64,000 nt of DNA from Caprimulgus europaeus. Lineage: Eukaryota > Chordata > Aves > Caprimulgiformes > Caprimulgidae. The translations under genes and the position numbers were made by a program. The notes beneath the pieces were generated by a model, which was not told the DNA's origin, made no database searches, and was given only the letters and a program-made list of their open reading frames with translations. The stretch lies in assembly GCA_907165065.1 (NCBI GenBank), contig OU015528.1, forward strand, positions 74,753,474 through 74,817,473, in the 5' to 3' direction. This document shows positions 11,399 through 21,963 of this stretch, one piece after another (position 1 is the stretch's first letter; each line of letters starts with the position of its first letter).

Positions 11399-14107
11399 TG
11401 GTTTAAACAGCATGTTTGCCTTCTGCTGTGCTCTGGCAGCAGAACTGCATCTCCCCCACGGGTCCATCTAAACTCCCAGCCCCCAGTACCAACCCCCCAC
11501 AGCTACTGGGTAGGGCTGGCAGCAGTGGGAGGCAGAAAAATCCTGGAGGGAGAGTAAGAAGACTCCTTGGCAAAGAAATTTCCTGAAGCAGGTGGTTCCA
11601 GCTCGGAGGAACTCAATTTATATCCCCAAATGATGCGCCGGGAGTTGCTCACAGCTCCATCAACAAGCATGACATGGGCAAGGCAGATGTTTCGGCAAGT
11701 GCCAGCCGCTGGAATAGGATCGCAGGCTCTGCTCGGCTGCACCCATCGCTCCAGACGGTAATTTGGGGTGTCAGTGTTCGAGGCTCATCCCAAGGGAGCC
11801 CATATGGGGTGGCTGCAGGTCTGGCTGGCAGGATCACACAGCCCTTCCTGAAACAAAGCAGGGTAGCAGCGTGCGAAGGCGGGCAGGAGGCGAAGCTCCT
11901 GGATTATTTATAGGCTCAAGCCTTGGAAAGGATCTCAGTGCAGAAAAGCCCAGGGGGTCCAGGCTGTGCATGGGGCCGAAGCAGTCCCATGATGCTGATA
12001 ATAGGGTCGTGCTGGTGCCATCCACATTGCAGGAGCAGCTCTTCCCGGGGCAAGTCCCTGCCAAAGCCATTTTGACATGGGGGCATGGCAGATTTTTGAG
12101 GATGCCCAGGCTCAGAGTGGTGGGACGTGGCTTTGCCCTACAAAAGGTGAAGGACACAAGGAGGATGCTAGCGGGCAAAGCAAGGCATGAGGCTTGCCCA
12201 CCAAAGCAGATGTTGTCGGCATGGGTGACCTTTTGGGGCTGGAGGGGGAAGGAGATGGCTCACATGTGAGCTGGGCAGCAGTGCTGCAGGGAGCGTGGCA
12301 GAGGCTGCTGCATCACCCAGCCTCGTGTGCTTGTTTTATTTCCATGTGGTGACCAAATGGCCAGCAATGAAGAGCAGCTCTGCAGCATCTGCTGCCCCAG
12401 CCTGGCAGAAGTAGGGGGGGTCGATAAAAAGTTCCCCAGGTGTGACACAGCAAGGATGTCAAACAGGTCAAGCCAGCAAAGGCGGGGTGGGAATATCAAA
12501 TCCAATGCAATTTTGGAGGGATGTAAGTAAGGCCAAGGGGGATTCAGCAGAAGCCACCCCTAACACTGCAAGTAGCTCTTACAAGAAGCCATAGGAGAGC
12601 ACACAGGCACATCTCAGCTACAAAGTGCCACCTTCCCAAATTGCCCACAAGGCTTCCCAGAGCCAGGCACACTTCCACCTGAGTTGCAGCTCAGCCTACT
12701 CACCCCAGGGAGAGCCCCCACCCCCCCAGCCCAGGGCTGTTGGCCGTTCCTATGAACCATGGAGATGCCTGGGCAAATAAAGAGGTAGAAAATAGGTGGT
12801 GGACTTTCCCTTGGGGTTCTCAGGGTGATCGAGTGCAGAAGCAAGGTATGAAATGCTGCAAAAGAAAGGAGGAAGAGATGGGTGTTGTGAGAGTGCCTCT
12901 TTATAGAGCAGCTTTAAAGTGCAATGGTGTTTAACTGCTGGTGCAAAAGCACCCATTGGCCCCGGCCAGGCACATAGCAAGAGGAGAACAAGCACTGAGA
13001 CCCCAGCAGCACTCGTGTACACATCACCCTCCCTGTCCTGCATCAGCATCATTGGAAAATCAGGTCCAGTTGGACCCCAATCAACTGTCCTCAGGCAGCA
13101 TCACCCTCTTTGGCCAGTACACAGTGCAGGTTGGTTAGTGGCTGGTGCTGGAGCAGCACCCAGGGTGAGAATCTGCCCATGGGTGCTTCCTCCACAGCAG
13201 ATGCTCACCTGGGTGCAGGGGGGCTCAGCCCAGCCTGAGCTCACCGGGGCTGGTGAGAGGGCACCAGGCAGGGGGGGCACTGGATAAATACAGCCTGCAA
13301 AAATGCAGGGGAGCCTGCACTTCCTTAAACTGCTGTAAAACACGATGGAAACATTTAATCAAAGCCTCTAGGCGAATATAATGTATCTGGCTTTTGCCAA
13401 GGCTTTTGATAAAAACTCCTGACAGAGAATATTGAAGCACCTTATCAAAGGTTAAAGGGGTAAAGTCCCCATGTGGCAACAGAAAACAAAGACAATCTGC
13501 TCCTCGAAGCAAAAAGGAGTAAACACCGAGGCATAGCAGAGGCCTCTACTGGCATCATTATTATTTAATACCCCTTGTGTATTAATGAGACACAGGAAGA
13601 AGAGAAAAACGAGGCAAGGAAAGCCAATGACAGCACAAACTTACTCTGCTTTGTCAAAATAGAGAGAGGTGGGGGTAAAAGCCATGCCATGAAATGTGTT
13701 TTACAACATGAGAAACTAAATTATCACACCAAAGTTAAAGTTTTCATATCAAAAGCACACGATCAGCCCCACACACCACTGGAAGTAGTTTCAGTGCATT
13801 AAACCTCATATTCAGCACAAGTGGGGCTGAACCAGCTGGTCCCATTTTACCAGCTACTTCGTTGTGAATTCTGCAATGAGAAAAAAAAAAAAAAAACCAC
13901 TTTTGCTGTCATTTCTTACCCTGGTTTTAATCAACAATATTTTCTCATGCTCTTGTGATGCCACAGTTTCTTGGTTACAAACATCGCAGGGGAACACTGC
14001 ATTGTTTTATTTAAAAAAAAAAAAAGTTTCTGCTGACATTTAAGAAACAGAACAGAGAGAGTTCAAACACTGATTATTTTGTAAACGCCAAAGATGGAAA
14101 ACCAAGC
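11399..14107. other. Intergenic, no gene seen
   Basis: No supported gene. The left half is moderately G/C-rich with chance frames. The part at about 13,330-13,480 becomes A/T-rich. Poly-A runs occur at about 13,880-13,896 and 14,012-14,024. Confidence 0.45.
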
Positions 14108-14164
14108 TGGGGTTGGACTAGATGACCTTTAAAGGTCCCTTCCAACCCAAACCATTCTATGATT
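14108..14164 (+). mobile_element. Short CR1 3'-tail remnant, plus strand
   Basis: Reads 'ggttggactagatgaccttt' then 'cccttccaacccaaaccatt' and 'ctatgattc', the last ~57 bases of CR1. Confidence 0.88.
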
Positions 14165-17119
14165 CAAGTCAGAAGCCGACTTGGATCAGAAATATCGCTT
14201 AGATTTCACCTGGATGTATATGCAACAAAGCGCTTTGGCCAAAGAAATCTGAGCTGCTTATAATCCATGCTCTGAGTCATCCAAGGAAAAAAAGAGAGAA
14301 GAAATGCAGGTCCTGCACCTGTAAAGGTTAAGGAAATCTGTCACGTCCCAGGAGGCAGCCGGCTTTGATGTGACCGAGTTATCAGGCAGCGCCCAGGCTT
14401 GGCAGCAGGGAGGGCTTGATCTTCGTTTCTTTTCCTTTTTGCACTTCCTCAGGTGTGCAGAGCAGACCGTTCTCGTGGCATCGGACCAAATCGCTCCAGA
14501 TCATGGAATTTCTGCTGGAGGTTTTGCACACAGATGGTGAAAAAGCCTTTGGGAAGGAGGAAAAAAAAAAGGCAAAAAGCTGTTTGATATTTTTTTATCT
14601 CTAGAAAACCGTGGTTTAACTCTAGGAAAATGTGACATGAAGCAGGTGGTTCCAGCAGTGCGGGCTCTCCCCGGGGCTGCTCGATCCAGCACTACTCTTT
14701 TTAGGGTTTTGCTTACGATCCTGCACCAAAAGGACATACTCCTGGATGCAAAGGATTCCCTTTCTGATCCCACATGTCCTCCAGCAGCTGTTTCAACCAT
14801 AGGACCCCAGCAGAAGTATGGGGTACGTGCACGTTGGGTGCAGCAACAGCGTAGCTGGCAAAGCCACTTTCCTGCCCGCTACCTGCCCACACAAAGCCTC
14901 ACCCCAGCACAGGCAGGAGGGGCTGGTGCACATGTCCATGATCCACACATGGACACATGCAGATCCACCCGAGGATGCTCCACCATCGCCCATGCCAAGA
15001 AGTGTGCTTTTAATTAATCAGTGCAGTCAGTTATGCTCAGTGACCACCTCCATACCCCGGTCCTGTTTAGTTTCAGCCCTAGAGGGTCACATCCATACTG
15101 GTATTAATGAGCTGCATGGGTACCCCTGCATGCCATTTCCTTCCTGGAGATCCTTTCCCACATCTCTGTCTTCAGACGTGACCATCCTACCACCAGAAAC
15201 CATGGGAAGGGACATGGACAGCCCCTGGCACAGCACCCATAAGGCAGGTACAACCCTTCCACTCCTGTGGATAACACAGAGCACAGGGCAGTGCCACCAG
15301 ACCTCGCCACCTTGGCAAGAATTTCCATGTATTTAGATTTTCTTTCAGTCATGCTACCATCTGGAAATCTCAATTTATTGTTTTTTTTCCCTGTAGTAAA
15401 GAAATAACTGTCTAGCCCTCATGAGTATTGGGAAAAAAAGATTAAAATGTGATTCAGTTCCCCCGTTCATCCAAAGAAATGGGAAAGGAAAAAAACTAAG
15501 TCAGGGCTTAAAAATCATCAGGATTATATTTTTCTTTTATCTCATGGTTCTCCTTAAGTTTTGTTTTGTTTTGTTTTTAAATGAGGTGCTGGTAATAAGA
15601 GGCAATGGCTAAAAGCTGGAGAAATGTTAGATCTGAGCATACGATTGCCACCTCTCAAGATACTTACAGGGCTTTTTTTCAGATTTAAATCATCCATCAA
15701 GGAGCATGCAGACATGATACGAAGCCAACATTCAGCAAATCAGCTTGGATCAATGGCAATCAGAAGCTCCTGAGATCTTCCACCCCCTTTTCCTCTGAGA
15801 GGAGGGAGGAAGATGAGTTCAAATTCCAGGTCAAGACTGCAGGCGCTGCGTCTTCCATTCATCTCTACTGTCAAAACCATCGGTCAAACACACCACGGCT
15901 GCTCCCGGAGAAACAACTGTGTGGCGAGCTTGAAATGCGTTAGGAGAGCAACATGGAGGAGCCTGAAAATCAATTAATTATACAAATAATATCAGTGACT
16001 TTTAAAGGTGCTCAGCGCCGGGAGCTCCCGTGCACGTCTGGTCCTCTGCACTGTGGTCCAGAGGCGCTGCATTTGCTCAGAGATAAAAAGAGTAATTAAA
16101 ATTAATCAAGAAAAGCAACACTTTAATTTCTTCTCTTTCTGCTTGTTTTGAGGCAGGACTTTTTCAAAGACCGTTGCACAAAAGGCAGTCTTTGAGTTAA
16201 CAGGCAATTACTTAATTAGGTACTTAATTGCAAATTACAAGCAGTAAACTGCCTTTTTTATCCATTCGGCAATGTAAAACTGGGCCCTGTGCTACCCATA
16301 ATACCAAAATCCCCTTCGTTCTGGGGAAAACTTGTCTCACATGCAAAGCAAGACAAGTTTTAAGTCAGAATCATTTGATTTTTGGCTTTAATTGGTTGGG
16401 AAAAAGGGGCTGTAGAAGCAAGGAAACCACTTTCATGTAGAAAAATGAACTGAGAAGACACTGGAAATCAGACCTGTTAAAGATATGTCAGATTCCAGTG
16501 ATTTATAGAAGAAATGTATAAGAAAAAATGGGATGCCTTGCAAATTGGTGATGGAAAAGGGCTGACTTTGACAAATACTTTTGGACAAGAAACAATGCCC
16601 TTGCTGTTTGGGTACTTTAAACACAGTGCAACTTTCCAGGGCTGTGCTGAACTCATCACCACCTGCTTAAAAACAAGATTACATGTTTTTTGAAGCATGC
16701 TCCAACCCAGATTTTTTGGGATAAAAAAGACACCAGCTGACACACTCAGGCAGGTATCAGCACTCCTGCTGTGGTAACTGCAGCCCTCCTAGGGCCACAC
16801 ATGGATGGAGACCCTCAGGGACAATACATGAGGGCCCCTCTGGCTCCCAAGGGCCACAGTCTTGGCTCTGCACCCAGAAAAAATTAATGTTGGATAAATT
16901 TTTCCCACTGTCAAGTCCATCTGACCCCCTTGGTTTCCTTCTTGCCCAGCTTTTGGGTGTAACATGGATGAAATGTGACTTTTTGTCCAGTTTCTGGACA
17001 AAACTCAGCGCTGATGGAGAGCTGTGGGTTTCTCCCATATGGGTCATGAAGACTTCAGGGTCTCCTCAGCTTTGGCTACATTTCCCCTCCAAAATACAAC
17101 ATTTTGGATATTCAAGGAC
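14165..17119. other. Intergenic with A/T-rich candidate regulatory islands
   Basis: No gene is recognised. The part at 15,960-16,260 is rich in TAATTA/AATTA words (for example 16,213-16,218) and differs from its surroundings. It is a candidate distal regulatory element for SEPHS1 or a neighbouring gene, inferred from composition only. Confidence 0.4.
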
Positions 17120-18078
17120 AACAGCCCCAGGGGTCAGTATTGGGGCTGGTCCTGTTGATTATCTTTATTGATGATCTGGATGAGGGGATCAAGTACCCCC
17201 TCGGTAAGTTTACAGATGACACCAAGCTGGGTGGGAGTGTTGATCAGCTGGAGGGTAGGGAGGCTCTGCAGAGGGATCTGGACAGGCCAGATTGATGGGC
17301 TGAGACCAATTGTATGAGGCTTAATAAGGGCAAGTGCCAGGTCCTGCACTTGGGTCACAGCAACCCCATGCAACCTACAGGCTTGGGAGGAGTGGCTGGA
17401 GAGCTGCCTGGTGAAAAAGGATCCGGGGATACTGGTCGACAGTAGCTGAACATGAGCCAGCAGAGTGTCCAGGTGGCCAAGAAGGCAAATGGCATCCTGG
17501 CCTGTGTCAGGAACAGCGTGGCCAGCAGGACCAGGGGAGTGATTGTGCCCCTGTACTGGGCACTGGTGAGGCTGCACCTCGAGTGCTGGGTTCAGTTTTG
17601 GGCCCCTCACTCCAAGGACACGGAGGTGCTGGAGCGTGTCCAGAGAAGGGCAACGGAGCTGGGGAAGGGGCTAGAGAACAAGTGTGATGAGTTCACGGCT
17701 GAGGGAACTGGGGGTGTTGAGCCTGGAGAAAAGGAGACTGAGGGGAGACCTTATTGCGCTCTCCAACTACCTGAAAGGAGGGTGGAGAGAAGTGGGGGTT
17801 GGTCTGTTCAACCAAGGAACAAGTGACAGGACAAGAGGTGCCTCAAGTGGCACTAGGGGAGGTTCAGGTTGGATATTAGGAAAAATTTCTCCTCCAAAAG
17901 AGCAGTCAGGCATTGGAACAGGCTGCCCAGGGCAGTGGTGCAGTCACCATCCCCGGAGGTGCTCAAGAAACGTGTAGGTGTAGCACTTGGGACACGGTTT
18001 AGTGGGCATGGTGGTGATGAGCTGACAGTTGGGCTGGATGATCTTGGAGGTCTTTTTCAACCCTAGTGATTCTGTGAC
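17120..18078 (+). mobile_element. CR1 LINE fragment with reverse-transcriptase remnant, plus strand
   Basis: Frame 17,104-17,295 encodes the segment PQGSVLG followed by FIDDLDEGI and [13 protein letters not shown], the CR1 ORF2 reverse-transcriptase core around the (F/Y)xDD active-site box, here FTDD. Downstream, 17,452-17,826 carries the ORF2 C-terminus ([20 protein letters not shown]). The end has a CR1-like 3' UTR ('ggctggatgatcttggaggt', finishing 'agtgattctgtga'). The tail differs from the copies further left, so this is another CR1 subfamily. In-frame stops and frameshifts make it inactive. It ends about 100 bases before the SEPHS1 CpG island. Confidence 0.9.
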
Positions 18079-18449
18079 CCCCCTGGAGCAGTGAATGTCA
18101 CAGAGACCTGCGCTGTACAGAGGAAACGTTACATCAGGACAGCGGGGTTCCACCACGGCAGGAGCTGTGCTCACACACCTGTACGGAGCACCCCGCCGGG
18201 CGGGATGCAACAAGGACACGATGAGACGAACCCGCCCCTCAGGCCTCGCCCTCCCCAGGCCGACATCGCCGTTCCCTCCGTTACAAACCCGCCCCGCCCC
18301 GCCCCGCACCCACCGCCCCTTCCGCGTGGCCTGTCCCGCGCAAACCCCGCCCGCGCGCGCGGGGTTGGGGGGGCGGGAGCGCTGCGCTCGCGCGGCCGCG
18401 GAAGGGAGACGGGAGCGCGCGACGCGGGGAGGCGGGAGCTGGGGCGGAG

Positions 18450-18631
18450 TGTGTGTGTGTCGGGGGGGGAATGGAGGGGGAGGTTTAACCCCCCCGTGCC
18501 CGGCGGCGGCCGCCGCGGCGGCGGCATTTCTATTCAGGCGGCGCTGAGGGAGCCCGGCGCGCCCGGTGCATTGTGGGACTGGGCTGGGAGTCCCGTTCGC
18601 GGGAGGAGGCGGAGGGCGAGGAGGCGAGCCG
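18450..18631 (+). other. SEPHS1: SEPHS1 non-coding exon 1 (3' border only)
   Basis: The donor 'gccg|gtaaga' at 18,631/18,632 is an excellent splice site inside the CpG island and is followed by a G/A-rich intron start. No coding sequence is expected here because the initiator ATG is in exon 2. The left border is arbitrary, since the transcription start is not visible. Confidence 0.5.
18567..18577 (-). promoter_or_regulatory. ZNF143/Staf-like site
   Basis: The minus strand reads CCCACAATGCA, matching the CCCANAATGC core of the ZNF143 (Staf) binding sequence. It sits about 55 bases before the exon 1 donor, in the CpG island. The assignment rests on motif similarity only. Confidence 0.3.
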
Positions 18632-18651
18632 GTAAGAGGGAGACCTGAGGA

Positions 18652-18690
18652 GGGAGGAGGAGGAGGAGGAGGAGGGGGGGTGGGGGTGCA
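18652..18690 (+). repeat. (GGA)n / G-run simple repeat
   Basis: A run of about eight GGA/AGG triplets followed by two long G runs, just inside SEPHS1 intron 1. It could form a G-quadruplex. Confidence 0.8.
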
Positions 18691-18942
18691 AGGCGGGGAG
18701 ATTTAAAGGGGAATTCGCCTCCGCCGTTACGCCAGGCCGGGCGCGGGGGGCGGCGCGGCACCGCTGCCGCCGGGTTGCAGGCTGCCCGCCGGGCCCCGCC
18801 GCCCTCCCTCAGCCCGGCCCCGGGGGAAGGGCGGGGGAAGGCGGAGGGGAGTGCGCCTCACCGCGCCGCCGCCACGGCCGCTTTAAAAAAATCCGCCTCC
18901 GGCAATGGACGGGTTAAAATTTTAGTCCGCCGACATTTTTCT

Positions 18943-18959
18943 CCCCCCCCCCCCCCCCC
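18943..18959 (+). repeat. Poly-C run (17 C)
   Basis: Seventeen consecutive cytosines within the CpG island. The run length may be uncertain because of sequencing or assembly. Confidence 0.9.
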
Positions 18960-21701
18960 GGCTTCCCTCCCTCCCCTTCACGGAGCGGCAGCAGCGGCGG
19001 CGGCGGGGTGGGGGGGACGCGCGCGCGCGCTCCCTGAGGCTGGCCGCTCGTGCCGCCGCCTGCAAAGCCAGCCCCCGCCAGCGAGGGGTTAACCCCGCCC
19101 CGCCGACACCTCACCTGCGCGCACGTGCGCCCCGGGCCCGCGTGTGGTTGTGTCCGGGGGGGGCGGGCGTCACTCACCCTCAGCCCCGCCGCCCCCCGTG
19201 GGGCTCGTCCCCACCGCCGTGAGGAACGGGGGCTGCCGCCTGCGCGGCTCCTCTCTGCGCGCTGCCAGCCGGGGCTGCTCGGCCGTCCTCCTTCCTTCCT
19301 TCCCCCGCTTCCTCCTCCTCCTCTCCGGCTGCACAAAGAGCAGCAGCGAAGGCCCTGACTTGCCTTTAAAGGCAGCGGCTGGAAATTTAAGGTGTCCCAG
19401 AGCCATGTCTGTCGGCAGCGCTCCGCGCCGCGCTCCCTGGATAAATGGGGGTTGCAGTTCCGCACCCTGTGGGTCTCGGGCGGTTGGGTCGCCGTTCGTT
19501 GCTCTCGGGTCTGTTTTGGGTAGGTACCTGCCTCTAGTTCTTCTTTGCTCTCCCCTTCTGCTCCTGTGCTCTCCTCTCTCTTGGAGCCTCTGCTCTTTAG
19601 GCAAGCAAGGGTTAAACTTGAGTTTTTAATATTTATTATGCCGTTCTTTTAAAGTAGGGAGCATCTGGGTTGCGAGGTGTTCTCTCCTGCTGGGGAGGGA
19701 TGCTGAACGCTCGGATGGTATGCCAGCATTCCCTGCCAGCAGTCACAAGAAACTTGGTCTCACGAGGAAGGTTGCTCCCATGGCAGTCGGCAAAATACAC
19801 AGTTGCATGCAGCTTTATTCAGGTCTTCACTAAAAAGTCATTGTGTGCTTGCACTATGGATGTTTTCCATTAAATAAAATCCTCATTTGTTTCACTATTA
19901 GTTTTCAAACCAGGGACTGTAATTTACTCCCTTTAGGGTCTTCAAGTACACAAAAAGTTCCTGGTAGGCTGTGGCCTCTGAATCCTTTCCTATGTAAGTA
20001 GGTAGAGGGTGCTAAGCATGTTGCAATTACCAGTTAGATGAAGGAAAATGTTCCCCTTGCAAGGCGCTTTTGATAAATTTCTGGAATTAATTAGAACAAA
20101 GTGTTAAAAAAGACTGAAGGAAAAAAAAAAATCCCTTTCCTTGAAACGCTTTTGTCTCCCGTTTCTGTTGACAGGTTGTTTTCCAGACACTTTTTTTTTT
20201 TTCATAATTATAAGTGCTTAGTGTCTTGCATTGGTCGACAACAGCTACAAACTGAATTCATTGCTCATCCAAGACACGTTCTTGTAACTAGAATTTGGAT
20301 TACTGCCCGAGCCCGGGCTTTGGAAGATTTGTTTTAAGTAAGTGCCACGCCTCCCAGAGAAGGAGGGAAAGCACTGTAAAGTGGAGCTGAGCTTCAGAAG
20401 TTCTCAGAGAGCTTAAAACTTCAATTCCTACAAATTATATTCAATTAATTAATAGACTCAAAGGTTTGTGGAGCAGGCATATTTGTTAATAAGTGCTGTG
20501 TAGGGGAAATAGTTGCACAGTCTGTAGATTTATGTGTTTCTTACATTCAGCACTGTTGAACGTAGCAAGTACCAATCACTTGCATTCATTTATTTGCTTT
20601 TCAGCCTAACCTTGTAACGGCAGGACCATCAGTATCAGGTTTTGTCAGCGATGCTGCTGAACTTGGTTCTTGTTGTGAGGCAGGATCCTTGCTTTCTAAG
20701 AAACTGCCGCAGACAGGTCTTTTTTTAATAATTCCTGAAAACTACTTCTCTGAGCAAGATGAATTGCATTTTATCACAGCCGTTCCTGTTTAGAAGTCAG
20801 TGTCTCGGTTAGGCCTCTTATTAGTTTTGGAGTGTGGTGCATGTGAGTCAGAGTGGAAAAACGTTCTAAAATTAGACGTGCATTGTTAAGAATTTTATTA
20901 AATGAGTTGCATCAGTGTCTTTTTACATTCCCATTTTAATGGGCAATTCTCTGTATTCTCAGTATCGTTACTTGACTAAAAAAGGGCTTGAGAGACAAGA
21001 AACTTTTCAACATTTTTATGTCTGCAAACGAACTACAAGGTAAACTGGCGTGTTTGTGGGTAAACCCATCTGCTTAAACGCAGCCTTTCTTCTTCCTTTA
21101 CCTGTACTAACAACACCAGGGTGCGTTTTTCCCCCAAGGAGAACAGGTGTATTGTGGAGTTTCAGCTTCTCACTTCAGAACTGAAGCAGAGCCATCACTT
21201 GAGAAGTGTCTTATTTTTGAGATTACTATGTTAACGGCTAAGATTACAACTCCACACTGCGCTGAGTGCAAACAGATGTCTCTCTTGAGCGTGTTACAGG
21301 ATCAGGGCCCAGGTTGCCTTGTGGAAATTGGCCTCAGTGCTCTGGGAACTGTTATTTCTTTCATTACCTCTGTGTTAAATGAGGTCGGTAAGTGTGTTAG
21401 ATTCTTTTTTTTTTTTAAATGAAAAACTTAGGCAGCGTATCTAGAAAAGAAATTAATTTTCTGAGTTGCCTGGTGTAGTTACTGTTTTAAGTGTTGGAAG
21501 GTAGGAAGGGGAGTCATTCCTTTGTAGTCTTGGAGAAATATGTTGTGTGAGGTGTGCCCACCTGCTTAACAAGTGAGCGGCGACATCGAGTGCTTTCTCT
21601 TTCTTTTTAGCTTGCTCCGTGTGGAAGACCTGTTGTCTTGCAGGTTCTAGGAATTCCTCATGTTCCAAATTTTTATTTTTTTAATTATTTTTTTTTATTA
21701 G

Positions 21702-21963
21702 ACTGATCAGCAGAGAAACTGATACCGTTGCTGTGAGGTGGGAAAGGCCAGCAGTCTGTGTGAAAGAATCATGTCTGTGCGGGAGTCGTTTAACCCAGAA
21801 AGTTATGAACTGGACAAGAGTTTCCGTCTGACCCGATTCACTGAACTGAAAGGCACAGGCTGCAAAGTGCCACAGGATGTCTTACAGAAACTGCTCGAAT
21901 CTCTACAAGAAAACCATTTTCAGGAGGATGAACAGTTCCTGGGAGCAGTTATGCCCAGGCTGG
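21702..21963 (+). CDS. SEPHS1: SEPHS1 exon 2: end of 5' UTR and first coding exon (ATG at 21771)
   Basis: It encodes residues 1-64 plus the first base of codon 65. It starts [18 protein letters not shown] and contains the KGTGCK loop with Thr29 (codon ACA, not TGA, so no selenocysteine). The donor is CTGG|GTAAGT. The 5' UTR part (21,702-21,770) follows a T-rich tract ending TATTAG. Confidence 0.93.

Larger units (their letters stand above)
18180..19460 (+). promoter_or_regulatory. SEPHS1: CpG island with SEPHS1 promoter
   Basis: A sharp rise in G/C content and CpG frequency. Tandem GC boxes (repeated CCGCCCC) lie at about 18,290-18,308, a NotI-type GCGGCCGC at 18,392-18,399, and further CpG-dense sequence continues to about 19,460. 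No TATA box is obvious, which fits a housekeeping promoter. The transcription start cannot be fixed from sequence alone. It should lie upstream of the exon 1 donor at 18,632, and some of the island is then intron 1. A CCCACAATGCA word (minus strand, 18,567-18,577) resembles a ZNF143/Staf site. Confidence 0.8.
18632..21701 (+). other. SEPHS1: SEPHS1 intron 1
   Basis: Runs from donor GTAAGA to acceptor TATTAG. The first ~800 bases belong to the CpG island; the rest is A/T-rich unique sequence with no repeats or genes recognised. The large frames in the G/C-rich part appear on both strands and are not supported as genes. The acceptor could also be one of the nearby AGs (21,709-21,713), since this border lies in the 5' UTR. 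Confidence 0.55.

Noticed and set aside
18091..18648. 185-residue plus-strand frame (and a 183-residue minus-strand frame at 18,914-19,465) in the SEPHS1 CpG island
   Set aside because: Arg/Pro/Gly/Ala-rich frames in all phases are expected in CpG islands. No domain, and they span the exon 1 donor and intron 1.
21738..21770. In-frame GTG 11 codons upstream of the SEPHS1 ATG
   Set aside because: The ATG at 21,771 gives the conserved [14 protein letters not shown] start and the exact 392-residue length.
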